This document shows, piece by piece, positions 18,901-32,300 of a stretch of 64,000 nt of DNA. Source of the DNA: Phalacrocorax aristotelis (Eukaryota > Chordata > Aves > Suliformes > Phalacrocoracidae). Below the pieces are notes generated by a model that was given only the letters and a program-made list of their open reading frames with translations, was not told the origin of the DNA and did not search any database. Position numbers and translations under genes: made by a program. Every line of letters starts with the position of its first letter. The first letter of the stretch is position 1. The stretch lies in assembly GCF_949628215.1 (NCBI RefSeq), contig NC_134279.1, forward strand, positions 48,286,266-48,350,265, read 5' to 3'.

Positions 18901-21900
18901 TGAGGTTCTGTTAGTATTTGTTGGCTTTACCTTTCTGTAACTTTCCAACTGATCATCTGAAATACCTGTAGGGTACGAGACAGTTACAAGATGATTTTTT
19001 CCTGGTAACATGAAATGCAATTGTTCTGGTATGGTAATTGACGTTCCCTTCATATATTTCATGATGCATCTTTCCATGTCAGTTAATTGTCTGTGAATTG
19101 CTTCCACTAGTAGATTCTGTACCCTGCAAGGTAAAAGGGAGAATATTTAAGAAGTAGAATCGTGATGGTGGATCATTCTCTCTCATAGCTCTGATAGTTA
19201 TACCATCCTTATATGCATATTTGCACCTGGTCCGATGAACTTACTACTTCCATGCTTCCACTCCCACAGAGAAAGAGAACCTCACCATGCTTTACTCAAA
19301 GCACATCTGCCTGCAGAAACTACTCCCCAGTGATTTGACCTTCCAAAGTCCATGTCTAGCACCAGAACCCCAACCATTATGAGCATTTGCCAAAATAAAA
19401 GTTATATATATGACTATATGGTGGTTTTTGTTGTTTTTTTTTTTTTTTGCGTTTTATCCACCCCATTTAGCATCCTTCAGAGTCAAATCCTATGGAAAAA
19501 ACACAAAGGGAAAAACACAGAGGAAGACTTTTAACCTTTTCCACCTTCACCTACCCAGCTGTAGCCCCTAATGTAGTACTGGGATCACAAAGACTCATCA
19601 AATACACTCCAACTTTTATACACACTCACGTACTTAAAAGAATTTGTAGAACATTTTCCTGACTTTCTCATTCCTTGCTAAGCAATTGTTACAGATCATC
19701 AAATCTATCAGACATTGATAAACTGATTTTTTTGTAGATAGCAAAAGGATTGTGTCTTAAGATGGTTAAAGCTAACAGCTGTCTACAGGAGCTTTTATTA
19801 TTTACACAGTTAAATTCCATTACAAAAATAATACAAGCTACTTCATTAAGCAGATTAACGATACGAGAGCTTTACTTCATAATTTCAAGAAAAAGCAGAA
19901 ATGAAGCTGAAAAATTACAAGTTCAGGATTAACACTTACTTTCCCCATGTTTCTTCTGGAGAAACAGATACAACAACATCAACTGGCAATGTCATATTAA
20001 TGTAGTGGTGCTCCTTATTTTCCCTTTCAATGACTGGAGCCAGAGCAGCTAATGGAGATGTCATTTCCAACATGAGGTCTATGTTGACTATCTGCTGCTG
20101 CAGAGAATAAAGACACTGATAGTACATCTCTGACAGCACATGCACCAAGAAGGCAAAAGTAAGACTGTAGATATTGGGTATCAAACTCAGTAATGAGATA
20201 ACTGGGTTTAAAAATAAAAGCTAGTAATGTTAGACAAACTTCTACTGGTATACTGTAGATGGAACTGTGCATTCATGCCAAATCTCAATGACTTTAAAAG
20301 GATTCTTTTAAGTCACATCAATGTCTATTTGTGTACAGAAAAGCCTATGGAGGGCAGATCTAAAAATTTTTAAATGATAGGTTGTCTGATACAATTTATT
20401 AATGGGGTGAGACACATACCGTATCTTGTAGCTTTTTATCCTTTTTTTTGCCAAGCTTCCGTTTGGTCTCATCATCTTGATCAAATCTGAAGTATCAACA
20501 GAAAGAGAAACTTTTATAATATTAAATTAATCTCTTAAAAATATATACAGATTTTAAAATACACTCACTGTATAAATCGTCTTATCTCCTTACAAGCAGA
20601 ATCATCAGTCAGCTCTGGAACAGTGTTCATACCATTGTTAGGCCACACATAAACCGAACTGTGGCAAATTCTTAATACAAGAACATCTGAAGACAGTTTG
20701 CTTGCAAGATCACTGAAAACATATCCTAATGCCTTTTTTGTTGATGCCTCTGAAACACAAGAAGGATACAATTAGCCTGGAAAATTCCCTCACTTTTGTT
20801 CTAGCTGCTGGGTGTTACATTTAAGAAAAAAAAAAGATTTCACTTAACAGGTCCATCTCAAACATTCACACACATAACTGCCTGAACAAAAGCAAAATAT
20901 GAAGAGCCGAATGAATTACAGAAGAATAACCTATGCCGTAGTCAATTCGCGCATCAATAGCTCTTAACCATGCCTACAGTTGCAAATAAACTTCTACATA
21001 TGGTTATATTCAGACTTCTGAGTAAATACTGGAAAGATTCAACCTGAGTCACATGTTTCTGACTTCATACCATCTTCTAGAAATACAAACCAGAAGCATA
21101 CTAGACTTCATACCATCTTCTAGAAATACAAACCAGAAGCATACTAATTTTTTGGAAAAGCAGGGCGTTCACTCCAGCTGCGGACCGCATTTTGGCCAAT
21201 GCACACCTGAAACTGTAAGCCACACCCCGGTCAGTCTGAATCTTTATTACTGGTACAGACACCTGTCTTTCAGAGCTTGATTTGACTTTAAGTTTCACCC
21301 ACTCCTTACAACCTGAACCAATACTGGCTATGACAGAGCAACTTTTGCTCATTACCAGCACCGTCTTCCTCACTGGGCAGGTTAACAACCATAACTTAGA
21401 ATGCAACACGCTATACAAAGCCTAAGAAGCTATCAAAGACTATGCCGAACTGTATTTCTTTAACATATTAACATAGATTTGGCCACTATTAGTTGACTTT
21501 TGGACTAGAAGTCTATAAAAGTACAGTGTTAGAAAAGTTAAACAAACCCCAAGATATTTAGCTAGATCTCCTCCAAAAGAAAAACCTCATCACCTTCAAA
21601 GGAGTGGTCTGCCATATTCACATACTATTTTTCTGTAGAATATTATGCTGCACTTGGACAATATCAGGACCACTCTGCTTCACTGTAGTTAAAATTCACT
21701 ACACTGTAAACAAAGTAAAATAAAAAGCCTTCCTCTAAGGATGCAACTCACAAAATGTCGTTATGCGTAAGGCCAACCTATTCAACACTTCTATTCCACA
21801 TCATGAACTGAAGTGAACCCAAGTTCCTTTTCAAGGTTCACTAGCACTGAATTCAGAGTTTCTAGTAAAGACGTCCTTTTAAAATACAGAATGAGCTGCA

Positions 21901-23962
21901 GTTGAGCTAAAGACACCCTCCTTCCACACTCTGCCCTATGATAGCTCAGTGGCCATCGAGAGCTTTGAGCAGACTGAAGTGCATGCTGCATCACTGTAAG
22001 AATGTGGGACGAGAGGAGCCTCTTAACACCACACGGCCTACTCCCAATTCCACATGGAACTGCAGTAGCCAATCGTGCCTGAATTCAATAGAGTAACTAG
22101 TTAGCTTGTTCATCTTCTCTATTTCTCTAGAAAGACCACAATGTCAAAACGCTATTATTAATATAATCCTGTTACAATGAAATAGTTTTCACCAAATTAT
22201 GCTCTGATTGCTTGGAATTTCAGGGTCAACTTTGGACTCAAACTGAAAAGTGATCCAAATACCATATCCATAAGTAGGAAAAATATGTAAATAAAATTAC
22301 CTAAAACTGGCAATTTAAACTTTATTTCAAATTAAGATAAAAAACATATGATGGAAAAAGACTGTCAGAAAATTAATGGAGATAAAGAATAACAATTTTT
22401 GTACTTAATATTTACAAGTTTGAGGAGAAGCACTTAACGTCTGATGAAACGCCAAGAAAATAAACATCATAGCTAGTTAATTAACAGTTATGCCAATAAA
22501 CTTTTATTAAGAAATCTGTTAGTCTTATAGACACACCGTCAGTAGTTGCTAGCTGAAATGCAAGATCCAAGCCTCCTCTTATTCTAAAGACTATGTCCAT
22601 GGGTTCTAGAACAACCTGAGGAGAAAAAAGAGGCAATGAAAATGAATCGTTATTTCAACATGCTTTCTCTCTAGTTACAACTGTCTGTTGTTACACCACA
22701 GTGTGCTGGCACACTGGTAACTGCTGCGGCTGCTCAGCATACAGAAGGCCAGTGAATAAAGAGGGAATGGAGCGGCACAGCAGCACATAGTTGTCAGAGC
22801 CAGTACCTCAAGTACAAGTGCTGCTACGAACAGTACTTAAAACACATTTCCTACCTGAACAAGATAGTCTTAATTCTGTAGTTTTACCGTTTAGAAATAT
22901 TTTGGTTGAAGTGTCATTGTTTCAATCCAGATGTTGTGTTTCTCTGAAGATTCTTCTTCCAGTTCAAATAAACCAAGGGCTGCTCTGAGCAGCAGACCAA
23001 AAAGGTAATTAAGCACATCTGTAAGCGTGCGCTCATCTTGGTTAGGAAATCACAGCTTCAGGGAAAGAAAAAACCAGGAAAAAAAAAAAAAAAAGGAGGG
23101 GGGATATAACCTCTGGAACCCAGGCTGAGTTTCATATTTGACAGAAGAGCCTTATGCCTGCACAGAGACCACCCAGCTGTTTCCTTCCCCTTCTGAAGCC
23201 CCTGCTCTGTGTCCCCACAACCGCTCGGTGCAGACACCTTAACATGAACTTCGTCAGAGAACTCATCCAGATGGAAAACCACCCTTTTACCGAGAGAAGA
23301 CCTTTTCAGCCAGACTGATTCCAAGCGAAATTCAACATACCGCTACAAAAACAGCTGTGCCAGCAGAGAGGAACAAAAGGTGACAGTCCAGAAGAGTGTG
23401 GGCATTGCTCAGTCTAACAGTCCACGAAAAGAAATGCTTCACAGCCTTAACTGTGCAAAAAATGACGCAAGAATGACGTTCAGGAATGAAAATCAAAAGG
23501 AGCAAGAGCGGACGCGGCCTTTTGACAGTGGCTCGCCATGAACGATGGGCTCTTTTTCAAATCCCTGACTAAGGCCACGCAGGCTGAGCCACCCCAGGTC
23601 CCCACGGGGGACAGGGAAGGGCTGCCGCGGGGAGCGTGCGGGGTGAGCCACTACCCCGCCGGACACAGCCCAGCCCGGCAGGGAGGGCCTCGCACCCCGA
23701 ACTGCCCGGGGAGCCTCGGCACCTCCCCTGAGCCGCCCCTGCGGGCCGCCGCGGAGCGCCCACCCGGCGGCGGGCACCGGGCACCAGCCCGCCCCGCTCG
23801 CCACGGGGGGCCGGGCAGCGCCACAGGCCGCTCCGGGTGTGGGGGACACACACACCCCTAGGGCCACACCAGCCCTCTCCCCCCCCGGGGTCCCCGCGGG
23901 AGGGCCAGACTCACCACGTCGCTCAACGCCGCGGCGGGGGCGGGGGACGAGCCCGCCCGCAT
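9947..23962 (-). CDS. UFSP2: UFSP2, UFM1-specific cysteine peptidase 2 (twelve coding exons)
   Basis: Cysteine protease that matures UFM1 and removes it from targets (ufmylation, mainly at the ER). Coding exons on the minus strand: 23915-23962, 22537-22615, 20569-20749, 20420-20486, 19940-20097, 18931-19123, 17320-17466, 16695-16859, 15232-15356, 13049-13125, 11472-11596 and 9947-10033. They sum to 1452 bases, 483 residues plus stop (human 469), and every junction keeps phase with GT-AG introns. Catalytic residues are present: Cys316 in [17 protein letters not shown], Asp440 and His442 in [13 protein letters not shown], and the supporting Tyr304 in YHHYMQD. The offset from human numbering is +14 throughout. 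The C-terminus reads LPQRPKTI. The start lies in a CpG island and encodes an Ala/Pro-rich leader ([16 protein letters not shown]) before the conserved [15 protein letters not shown]. Tail to tail with ANKRD37 and head to head with CFAP96. Confidence 0.95.
11405..11462. repeat. TG/TA microsatellite
   Basis: Alternating purine-pyrimidine stretch of mixed TG and TA dinucleotides just downstream of UFSP2 coding exon 11 on the minus strand. Likely polymorphic; no function is inferred. Confidence 0.6.
13126..15231. other. UFSP2 intron 9, no gene seen
   Basis: Intronic sequence. The part around 14860-15090 is richer in CpG and non-repetitive words than its surroundings and may be a conserved non-coding element. 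Otherwise nothing recognisable. The other large UFSP2 introns (10034-11471, 11597-13048, 15357-16694, 17467-18930, 20750-22536 and 22616-23914) also show no exon or mobile element beyond A or T tracts (for example 19434-19448 and 23079-23094) and the tandem duplication at 21061. Confidence 0.5.
21061..21146. repeat. Perfect 43-bp tandem duplication in a UFSP2 intron
   Basis: Positions 21061-21103 and 21104-21146 are identical 43-base units beginning GACTTCATACCATCTTCTAG. The identity and adjacency suggest a recent duplication or a two-copy minisatellite that could vary between individuals. It lies between UFSP2 coding exons 2 and 3 and away from splice sites. Confidence 0.9.
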
Positions 23963-24560
23963 CCTCCCCGCCCACGCACGATCGCGGCCGGTGAGAGGCA
24001 CCAGCGCCCCACCTCCCCCCCCGCCCGTCCAGCCGCACTGCGCCGCCGCGCAGCCGCCATCGCCTGGGCCGTGCCACCGCAGGGAGCCGCGGGGGGGGAC
24101 AGCCGGGACATGCCCGCTCTGCCCGTTGGACTGTCCCGCCTCCTAGGCAACCGGCACCACCATACCGCCCCATCTCCCGCCGGCAGCGGTCTCGGGCGGG
24201 TGAGGTGCCGGCTCCGGCAAGTAGGTGCCGCTCGGTTCCCCCTGGACTCACCTCACCGATCTTCCGTACCCCGCTGTGCTGCCGCCCGGGCGGGGGGGGG
24301 CCGGCGCACGGCTGTGGAGCGCCTAGAGCTGAGCTTTCTCTAGCTTGGGCAGCCAACCATAGCTCTGTGGGGTCCAGTTTGTGCGGTATCAGCGCTCTGT
24401 GGCAAAATACTGCTATTCCTTCACCTTTCCTACGAACTGGGAGACGCTCCAGAATCGCGCTTGCCCGCCTGCCGCCTGGCAGGGCTGCTCCTCCAGGGCC
24501 AGGCTCCTCCACCTCGTTACCTCTCGTCAGCCGCGTCGAACTGCTGAGGTCCAAAAACCC
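23560..24560. promoter_or_regulatory. CpG island at the UFSP2 / CFAP96 divergent promoter
   Basis: Very GC- and CpG-rich block containing the UFSP2 first coding exon on the minus strand (23915-23962). Several runs of eight to ten G or C (about 24012-24020, 24091-24099 and 24292-24301) could form G-quadruplexes. The plus-strand CFAP96 start codon lies 2.4 kb away. An acceptor-like TTGTTTACAG just upstream of that exon (ending 26299) suggests CFAP96 begins with a non-coding exon that could originate in this island. Confidence 0.75.
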
Positions 24561-24663
24561 TTCCCATTAATCCCTCGACCAACGATCTTTGCTTTACACT
24601 GCAGAATTTAATTCTAGGTCTGCTTATTGTTGATAAATTATTCCTATCCTCCTCATCAATAAT

Positions 24664-24890
24664 GAATCATAGAATGTCCTGAGCTGGAAGGGACCCACAA
24701 GGATCATTGAGTCCAACTCCTGTCCCTGCACAGGACAAACCCAAATTCACACCATGTCTCTTGAGGGCGTTGTCCAAGTGCTCTTGGATATCGTCAGGCT
24801 TGGTGCCGTGATGCCTCCCTGGGGAGCCTGTTCCAGTGCTAAATCCCAACTACCTTCAGAACAGTGAACCCTTAAGTTTGTTCCCAAGGG
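24664..24890 (-). mobile_element. CR1 LINE 3'-end fragment
   Basis: Begins TCATAGAATG and continues with the word order typical of avian CR1 3' ends read in reverse (GAGCTGGAAGGGACCC, GAGTCCAACTCCTG). It is short and diverged with no coding capacity, and sits in the spacer between UFSP2 and CFAP96. The far boundary is approximate. Confidence 0.85.
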
Positions 24891-26390
24891 TCGGTTTTCT
24901 GTCATCTCTCAATGCTCTTTCTTGTCGCCTGCCCTTTGGCTCCTCACTCAACGTCTAGGTCTACCAATATTCAAAGAACAGGCCTGAGTTTACCTGATGA
25001 AGTGATGGTGCATTTTACACTGTGTGAACCTCCACATGGTGCAGAAAAAACTTGCTTCAAGCTTTTTAAAACTTCTCCATGCTGTCCATCCTGTGTGCTG
25101 AGCATAAGCTTTGTACACAGTGTTCCAGCATGTTATTTTTCATAATAAAAAATATCTATAAAATCTATATTATATATATTTCCTCTGCTGTGCTGCTGCT
25201 GCTTTTCTACTCTGCACCCACAAGCCAGATATAGCTAATGTGTGATATTAATCTCGGAGTTTTCTGCTGCCTGAGTTATTTTCATTCCTATCTTCCATCT
25301 TGCCTTTGCCCCCAATGTTAATACCAACATGGAACATGATCTACATTGTCTTTAATCTGTATTTCACCCTGATGTCCTCTTAACTTTGCTGCTCTCTCTT
25401 CAGCTGTATGGACACAGATACTTCAGCTATTTGTTTGCATATCCTTGATGTTTTGGATAATTTTTATATTTTATGACTTTCAAGAAATAGCTTTTCTAAC
25501 ATTTTAACCAATTTCTTCTACCTTCATTTCCATTCTTGGTGAACTTACCATATATTGTTGTCTTCCTCCTCAAGGCAGTTCTTCCTCTAGCTGATTATGA
25601 TTCCCATCTCTACTAGTTTTCACTCTGGGAAGTGGATCCCTGGTAATCCCAGCGCTAAGCCTGCTCTCTATTCAAGCCCTTGAGTTCCTTACACTTGTTG
25701 ACGAGGCATTTTCTTTAGTCCTGTCAGGCTCCAATGAGGGTGATGATGAGGAAAAATTAACACTTACTGTAAATCATTTGCATTAAAACCAAGAAGAAAT
25801 TGGAGATATTTACCATGACCAGGTCTTGGATAAGTTAGAAGGCTTCCAAAATTCCACTTTTATGTTTTACCCCAGATTTGTCCATACACTGACCTTCTAT
25901 ACCATCATTAGAAAGTGACTGAAAACCATTGCTAGAGGTAACCCACAAGATGAAGGAGGAGGCTGCTCGGCATGCTTTATTACTAGCTGTTAGTGCCGCC
26001 AAAACCTCTCATCTCAGTACTCTGGTGATATCCGTTATAAATTTTGACCCAAACTATGTAAATTTGGTAAGAGTTGCACCAGTTGTATTATAAGTGCATT
26101 TGATTTTCTCTTTCTGCTCATGTTTTGAATTTGTTGAACAGAGGAGATATAATGGTGTCTAAATCCCACGTAGTCCATTTGTCCTATAAGACCGAAGCTG
26201 TCAATCAGATTGTACAATACTTTCTTCAGATTATATTTATTGCTAATATTTTTAACCAAAATTTTTTGCATTTTACTTAAATAAACTTTTTGTTTACAGG
26301 TGTCGACTGCTTATAGACTTTTGCAGTAGAACAAATAAATAAGGATACTTCAACCCTTTTAGTGCAGAGCACTGTCACACGGATCCAGCC
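24891..26390. other. Spacer upstream of CFAP96
   Basis: AT-rich sequence with no recognised coding exon. It probably contains the first intron of CFAP96, given the acceptor-like TTGTTTACAG ending at 26299 and the CpG island further upstream. Confidence 0.4.
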
Positions 26391-29300
26391 ATGCCTGCAG
26401 AAGGAAAAAGTGATATGGAGAGGATTGGCCTTTTCAGTGAAATGGGTTATGTTACCATTGGAGATAAATATGTATCACATTATATGCGTAAGTAGACTTA
26501 ATTTTAATCACTGTTTAGGGATAGGGACCACCTCTAGTACCTGTCTACTTGCAGAATCACTATTTACAAATGTATTTTTTAGTTAGAGGGAACTGCTTTT
26601 TCCTGCATAGTCTTTGCTCAGGTCTGTATTGTTAAGAGAAAGGCTTGATATGTTGGAATGAATATATCGAAGAAAGGAAAAATCCAATAAAACTTAAAAA
26701 TATGTATGCATAATAGACTGATCTTTTAGTGTACACATTTCTTTTTAATATTAATTATCTGCAAGTTATTTTCCTGCTTTTGTGAAAAACAATAGTGTTT
26801 TTTGTGTGCTTTTTCATCAAGTTTTCTGTTATTGACAATTACATTGTCATTATTCTTAAATTAGTGTTGTGGGTTTTTTTTTCTGTTCTGATCTGACTCA
26901 CATGTGTGAGATTCCCCATTCTGCCTTTTTGAAGAATACTCTCCTTGTTGTTTAATGAGTATACTAATTGAGAAAGGTAATTTTTGTAATTGGTAAGGTT
27001 ACAGAGGTTAACCCTCTCTAGCTGCTTTGAAGTGATAGTGATACCATAAGTCAGCAAATATAAGAACCCTCTAAAACTCTGTTTGTAGTTTTAGAAAGCA
27101 GGCATTCTTTATTGTGGTGCCAGGGGCACAGGGGATCGCTCCTCGCAGTGTGCGCACCGAGTTGCTCTACTACAGGGGTTATATGCAATCAAAATATAAA
27201 CATTCATTAAATTTATAGGAAATAATGACCATATTCATACTATTCTTGGAATTCCTTAATATATGCAAATGTCCTTAGAACATTTGCATTCATGTTCATT
27301 GGTGGTCTTCCAGGGTCCTCTGGTGGTCATCAATAGTCTTCCTCACCATGTCCACTGGTTGAACTCAGTCTCTGGGCACACAGTTCATTTCTGGGTTGGT
27401 TATACATTTCATACTGATACTAAACTAGATTATTCTAGTACCTTTCCCTTATTTATTCTAGCCAAGGATATAGTGTCTCCAGACTCCCTTCCATCTCATC
27501 ACATATAGCAAGTATTATTTGTAAAGTATTCCAAGTATTTCAAAACTTAGCTATGTTGCTCCAATTAGAGGAGGCTGTATGTTCTTCTGAAGCTGGTATC
27601 AGGTATCAATAATCCAAAATAACCCTGGCTTCTCAATACAGACATTTCTGCAGTGGTGTTGTGTTAGTGATGAACATGCCCACCAGAACCCCAGCTGATA
27701 CGCCTCTACCACAATGAGCTGTCTGGGGTTCAAAACCCAACTGGAAGCACTTAAGCTATTCTACCTGGCCTGAATCAGTGGGAGAGGGAGATGTTCCTCT
27801 GAAGTATTTCTCCTAGTATATAGATAGGCATTAGCTCTAGCTCTGAATTGTAATCTGGAGTAACTAATATCTCTGCATTGTCTGTAAAGCAAGTGTAGGG
27901 GTTAAAAAGAACTAAAACTAGGTGCTGTGAATACCTTCTTGTAGCACTGTCTTTCAGACACAGCTATTTATGTGCATGATTTACAAGATAAGTGCTCCAT
28001 AGAACATTCTTTTAGCCACTTGGATCTGGACCTCGGGTTTTTTTTTAATGTAGGCTAAGAGAAGCACTAACATTGAAAGTTATTTACAGTGTTTACTTTT
28101 TTTTAAAGGCCCTTTTAATGAAGCTGCAAGCAAGAACAGACAGATGTTACCTGGGGGAACCAAAACATTGTCAGCTCTGCAGGCAGGTTATTTTGAGCCT
28201 CAGTTTGTGAGGATTTTTGATGGTGAAGCTTATGCAAATCCTGTTCAGCTAAGGAGACGGTACAGGTTGGCAGAATCAAAGAAAAATTTGGGCAAAGCTT
28301 TCCTTCCCAGTAATGGAGACAAATTGCCGTAAGTGTTGTGAAAATATTTTAAATTGACCCTTTTCTGTACGCTAAAGATGACTTTCACAGATTTTTTTCA
28401 TATAAAGCCTGTGATGAAAATATAATGCTTTTGTTTTATATAATGTAGTGTTTAGTACTGAGCGAAAAATTTTGAGCAGTTACACAGGGAAGGCTGAACA
28501 CAGGTAGAATGAGGCTTGAAAGGTGGTGCAATTGGCTACTGTTTTTTGCTGTAAACAGTTTTCTTACCCTTTAGCTTTTTATTTTCAATGGAAATTAAGA
28601 TGGCTGTGGGAAAAGGGTGTGGATAATTAACAAATGAATATTTAATTCTAATTTAGGAGAAAATCTGTTGGAACTTGTCAGATACAATATCTTTTTCCTC
28701 CCATTTCTGAGCCTCCCAAAATAGTGATGGCATATATATTGCATAAACAGTAGGAAAAGGGGCCATTATCCAAGTGCAATGTTTTCCTCTCAGCGAATCC
28801 ATATCCATTATCTTTTTGCTAGAAAAAATGCCAGTTATCCTATAGGATGATCAGATGTTACAGAGCTGAGGAATATACACAGAATATTAAAGTAAATGCG
28901 TCTTTGCTATTTGCACAACATTAACTGCATGACAAAGTGACACCAATGCAATTGGTGTCATGACTATTATTATTGACATGTGAAAAACAGGTAGGGCCTG
29001 GTTACTCATAACTACAATCTTGTTTTTTTCTTGGTGCTGCAATAAGAGGCAGGAGGATTCAATCTGTGTACAGGGCCTAGTTCTTACAGACTCGTGGTTA
29101 TGTTTAGTCTTTCTGTAGCTTTGCTTTTGAAAAGTTTGGAGAGTAACCTCTTATTTTATATAGGTATATTTCAGGATGTGAGGATTAGCTATGTTCTGTT
29201 GTATGTCGCAGGAACATCTTAGTTTTTAACAGGAATGTAAGACATTGTGTGTAGGCTTTCTGTTGGATATATGTGTGCGATTTCTGATGGGACAGACAGT

Positions 29301-32300
29301 GTGTGAGACCCGTGTTCAAAACTTTCTTTCAACTACAACTTGACTTTATAGTAGCCAAATTATTTGTAAGGGTTTAACTGTTAGAAACGGCTAGGCACTG
29401 ATTTTAAATCCACGTCAGTCAATGAGAGGCCTGTTCACTTACTTTCTGTGTTCTGAGTCCAACAGTGGGAGTCTTGCTTGTAACAAAGATCTGCTAATGC
29501 GCTGTCTTCCATGTACTGCCTCCACAAATGCACTTGTTGGCTGTGGGTGCAGCAGCTCGTGCTCTTATTCTTGTTGTAAGACTTGAATTCTTCTGGACAT
29601 GATATTTAGGACAGGTTCTTTATTGTCTTTATCCTCTCCTAAATCCATACTGGCAGAGTAGTACAAAGCAGAGACTGGGAAAGTGGTTAGGTTGTCTTTT
29701 AATGGAATCCTGAAGAGAGCGATTATATGTTTCTTATATCCAAAACTAACTCCCATCATAACTAAGGAACTAGTGCAGAGCTTTTTTGCCTTTTCATTGA
29801 GTTGTTATTCTTGGCTGCCTGAACGCTAAGCAGCTCTTGGGAATCTTTCCTTTATGTTGGAGCCACGTTTGTTGTTGGCAAATGGAAAGGTTGCAAAGAT
29901 GTCTTATTCTGAAGATGTGACTGAAGCCTGGGCCTTTCTTTTCTTTATATCTCTATTCTCTGCTATTTTGTTACTGGCATATAAAAAGCCTACACATAGA
30001 AGTGATATCTAAAGATTATGAAATAAAGCACTTAAGAGCTAGGAAACACTAAGATAAATGTTGTCTGTGCACTGTCGGTTTGCCCATTTTTTTCCTGTAT
30101 ATGGGTTTATGAAGTCCCTAAATAAAGGGAGGGTAATGAAAAGGCAGGTTAGTGTTCTGTGTGAAGATGACAAATGTTACCTTGGCATCCTAATCCTGTC
30201 AGTATTCATTAATGGCCCTTTTAAGTAGGAACTCATTGAGATACTTTACTCTTGCCCCACAGTAATTGCAGGCAGTACAGGCAAAGCAGATTGCTTTGGC
30301 TATCTGGCATAGATCTCATACAGTAGCCCTGTTTATTTTTCTTCTATTCTGCTTTGGGGTGTGGGGACAGAGGGTTGGTTGTCTGGGGCTTTTTTGGGAT
30401 TCTGTAGCTGCAGCTTAATGGACCAAATTGCCATTCAGCTATTTCATTAGTTTGTCTTGGACATTTTCTCCTTTAGTGGCTGTATGATCATGTACTTTGC
30501 TGACCAGTTTATGACATACTGTCAAAAACTGATTTTCAAGTTGGTCTTTAAAAAAACAGTCTTCGTGACTTCAGACAGGTACCCTACCTTGCCTGCCGCT
30601 CCATTATCATACCAACACTAACTGACTGTTCTCTGTAAACTTGTGGGAAAGACTGTCCTCTTGTCATCAAGCATCAAGTCTGTTTAACCTATTCCTCCGG
30701 GTCTCTGCTTGTGAATCTGTCTCTACTGGTGCTACTTCACCTTGTTGGCACAAAATTAAAACAACCTCTATCAAGCATATTTATATTATTAAGATACCTT
30801 AAAACTTCATCTCTGCCGCCATCTTGTTTCTTTTTTTGTCCATAACACTGTGCATGGAATTGCTGTAGTAGTAGATCCATGGACAGTGGATCTGATCTGG
30901 TTTTATATTTAACTCTTGAGAGGTATATATAGTTTCCTACTTATTGTCATTTTAGGACACTGCATATAAGAAGCCTGAAATATTTGCAAAACATTAATTA
31001 ATGTCTTCATTTGCTATTTTTAGATGTGGACTTGGCAGCTATTATGGAACCATAGGAGGTTCGTATGCATATTTCAGTCCACAGCTGAAAGCCAGAGAAA
31101 GATACATTTCACCTGGAAAGAATTTTTATACTAATCCAGGAAAGAAAGGAACTGGATATGGGTAACTTCACAATATTGCTTCTTGCGGAGTATTTTATTA
31201 AATATTTCTTGAGGTTTGAACACCTAAGTTATTGATTTTGTTTCTGCAGTTATGCAAACCTTACCATAGGTGAACAATTTCCACATGAGCCTGATGGGTA
31301 TGAAGTAGAAAGAATAAATGCAAAGGTAAAAAATTTGTCTTCGTTATGTATTAGTGTTATGATTATTTATTGCAATTTACATGAACTCTTTGTTCCCTGT
31401 GGTGTTTCCTTTAGCTTGAAATCACTAATATTTATTTACAAAGTGGAGGGAGGAAAACAGATTAATGAACATCCTGTATAAAATAGATTTAGGTATTGTT
31501 CATTTATTATTTTTTCTTTGTGATGTCTGGCAGTAACCCACACAAGTTCTACCATTCAGGATTTTACTTCGATTTTTGTTTTTTTAATCTGGAGACCTTA
31601 AGTTACAATGCAGTAATGACCGAATTATGCCAATAGCAAGAACAGTAATACTTGCATGTTGTTGTCAGAAGGATGGGACCTCATTATTGTAGATGCTATA
31701 TAAAATAAACCTGTTCCTTTTTTCATATAAGTTCATAAATCTATGAAAACTCTTAAATTAGCTTGCACTGATTTTAGTTATCCTGTATATTTTCATAGTA
31801 TATAGTGAAAAATGGCAGCAGGAGGACATTTTTTGGTCTAGGGTAAGAAAAAGATTAGAAGAAACAGTTCAGCTACCTGCAGTTGAGGCAAATTCAGAGT
31901 CAAACTAAGTACCCAGTGCAGAGAATGAGAAGAACAGAGAAAAGAGGGAGGTGGGATTTTTTTGCACTGGATAGAAAAAAAAAGGAATTTGCTCTGAGAC
32001 ATTGGCATGAATTACCAGGTGATACGGTATTACTGATGGTACATTTTCTGCTTGTCTTTTAATTGTTCATAATGTCTTAACTTGTTTTATTTTAAAATGG
32101 AATATAGGAAGAATAGGCAACACCTCACGTGGTACAAAGAACCACTTGCTGGAGAAGCTCAGCTTAGTAAGGTGCTCATAGTGTGTGGGATATGCAGTGG
32201 CCAGGGTTCGCAAGTGTGAGCAGCTGGTATGCATGCAGGCAGAATCTTCAAGCATGTATATATGCATGTATGCCCAAGATACAGGTATACAATACTGTTA

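Noticed and set aside
23493-24554. 353-codon minus-strand open frame over the UFSP2 CpG island
   Set aside because: Stop codons are rare in GC-rich DNA. The true UFSP2 exon there is in phase with exon 2 and uses only 48 bases; the long frame is a composition artefact.
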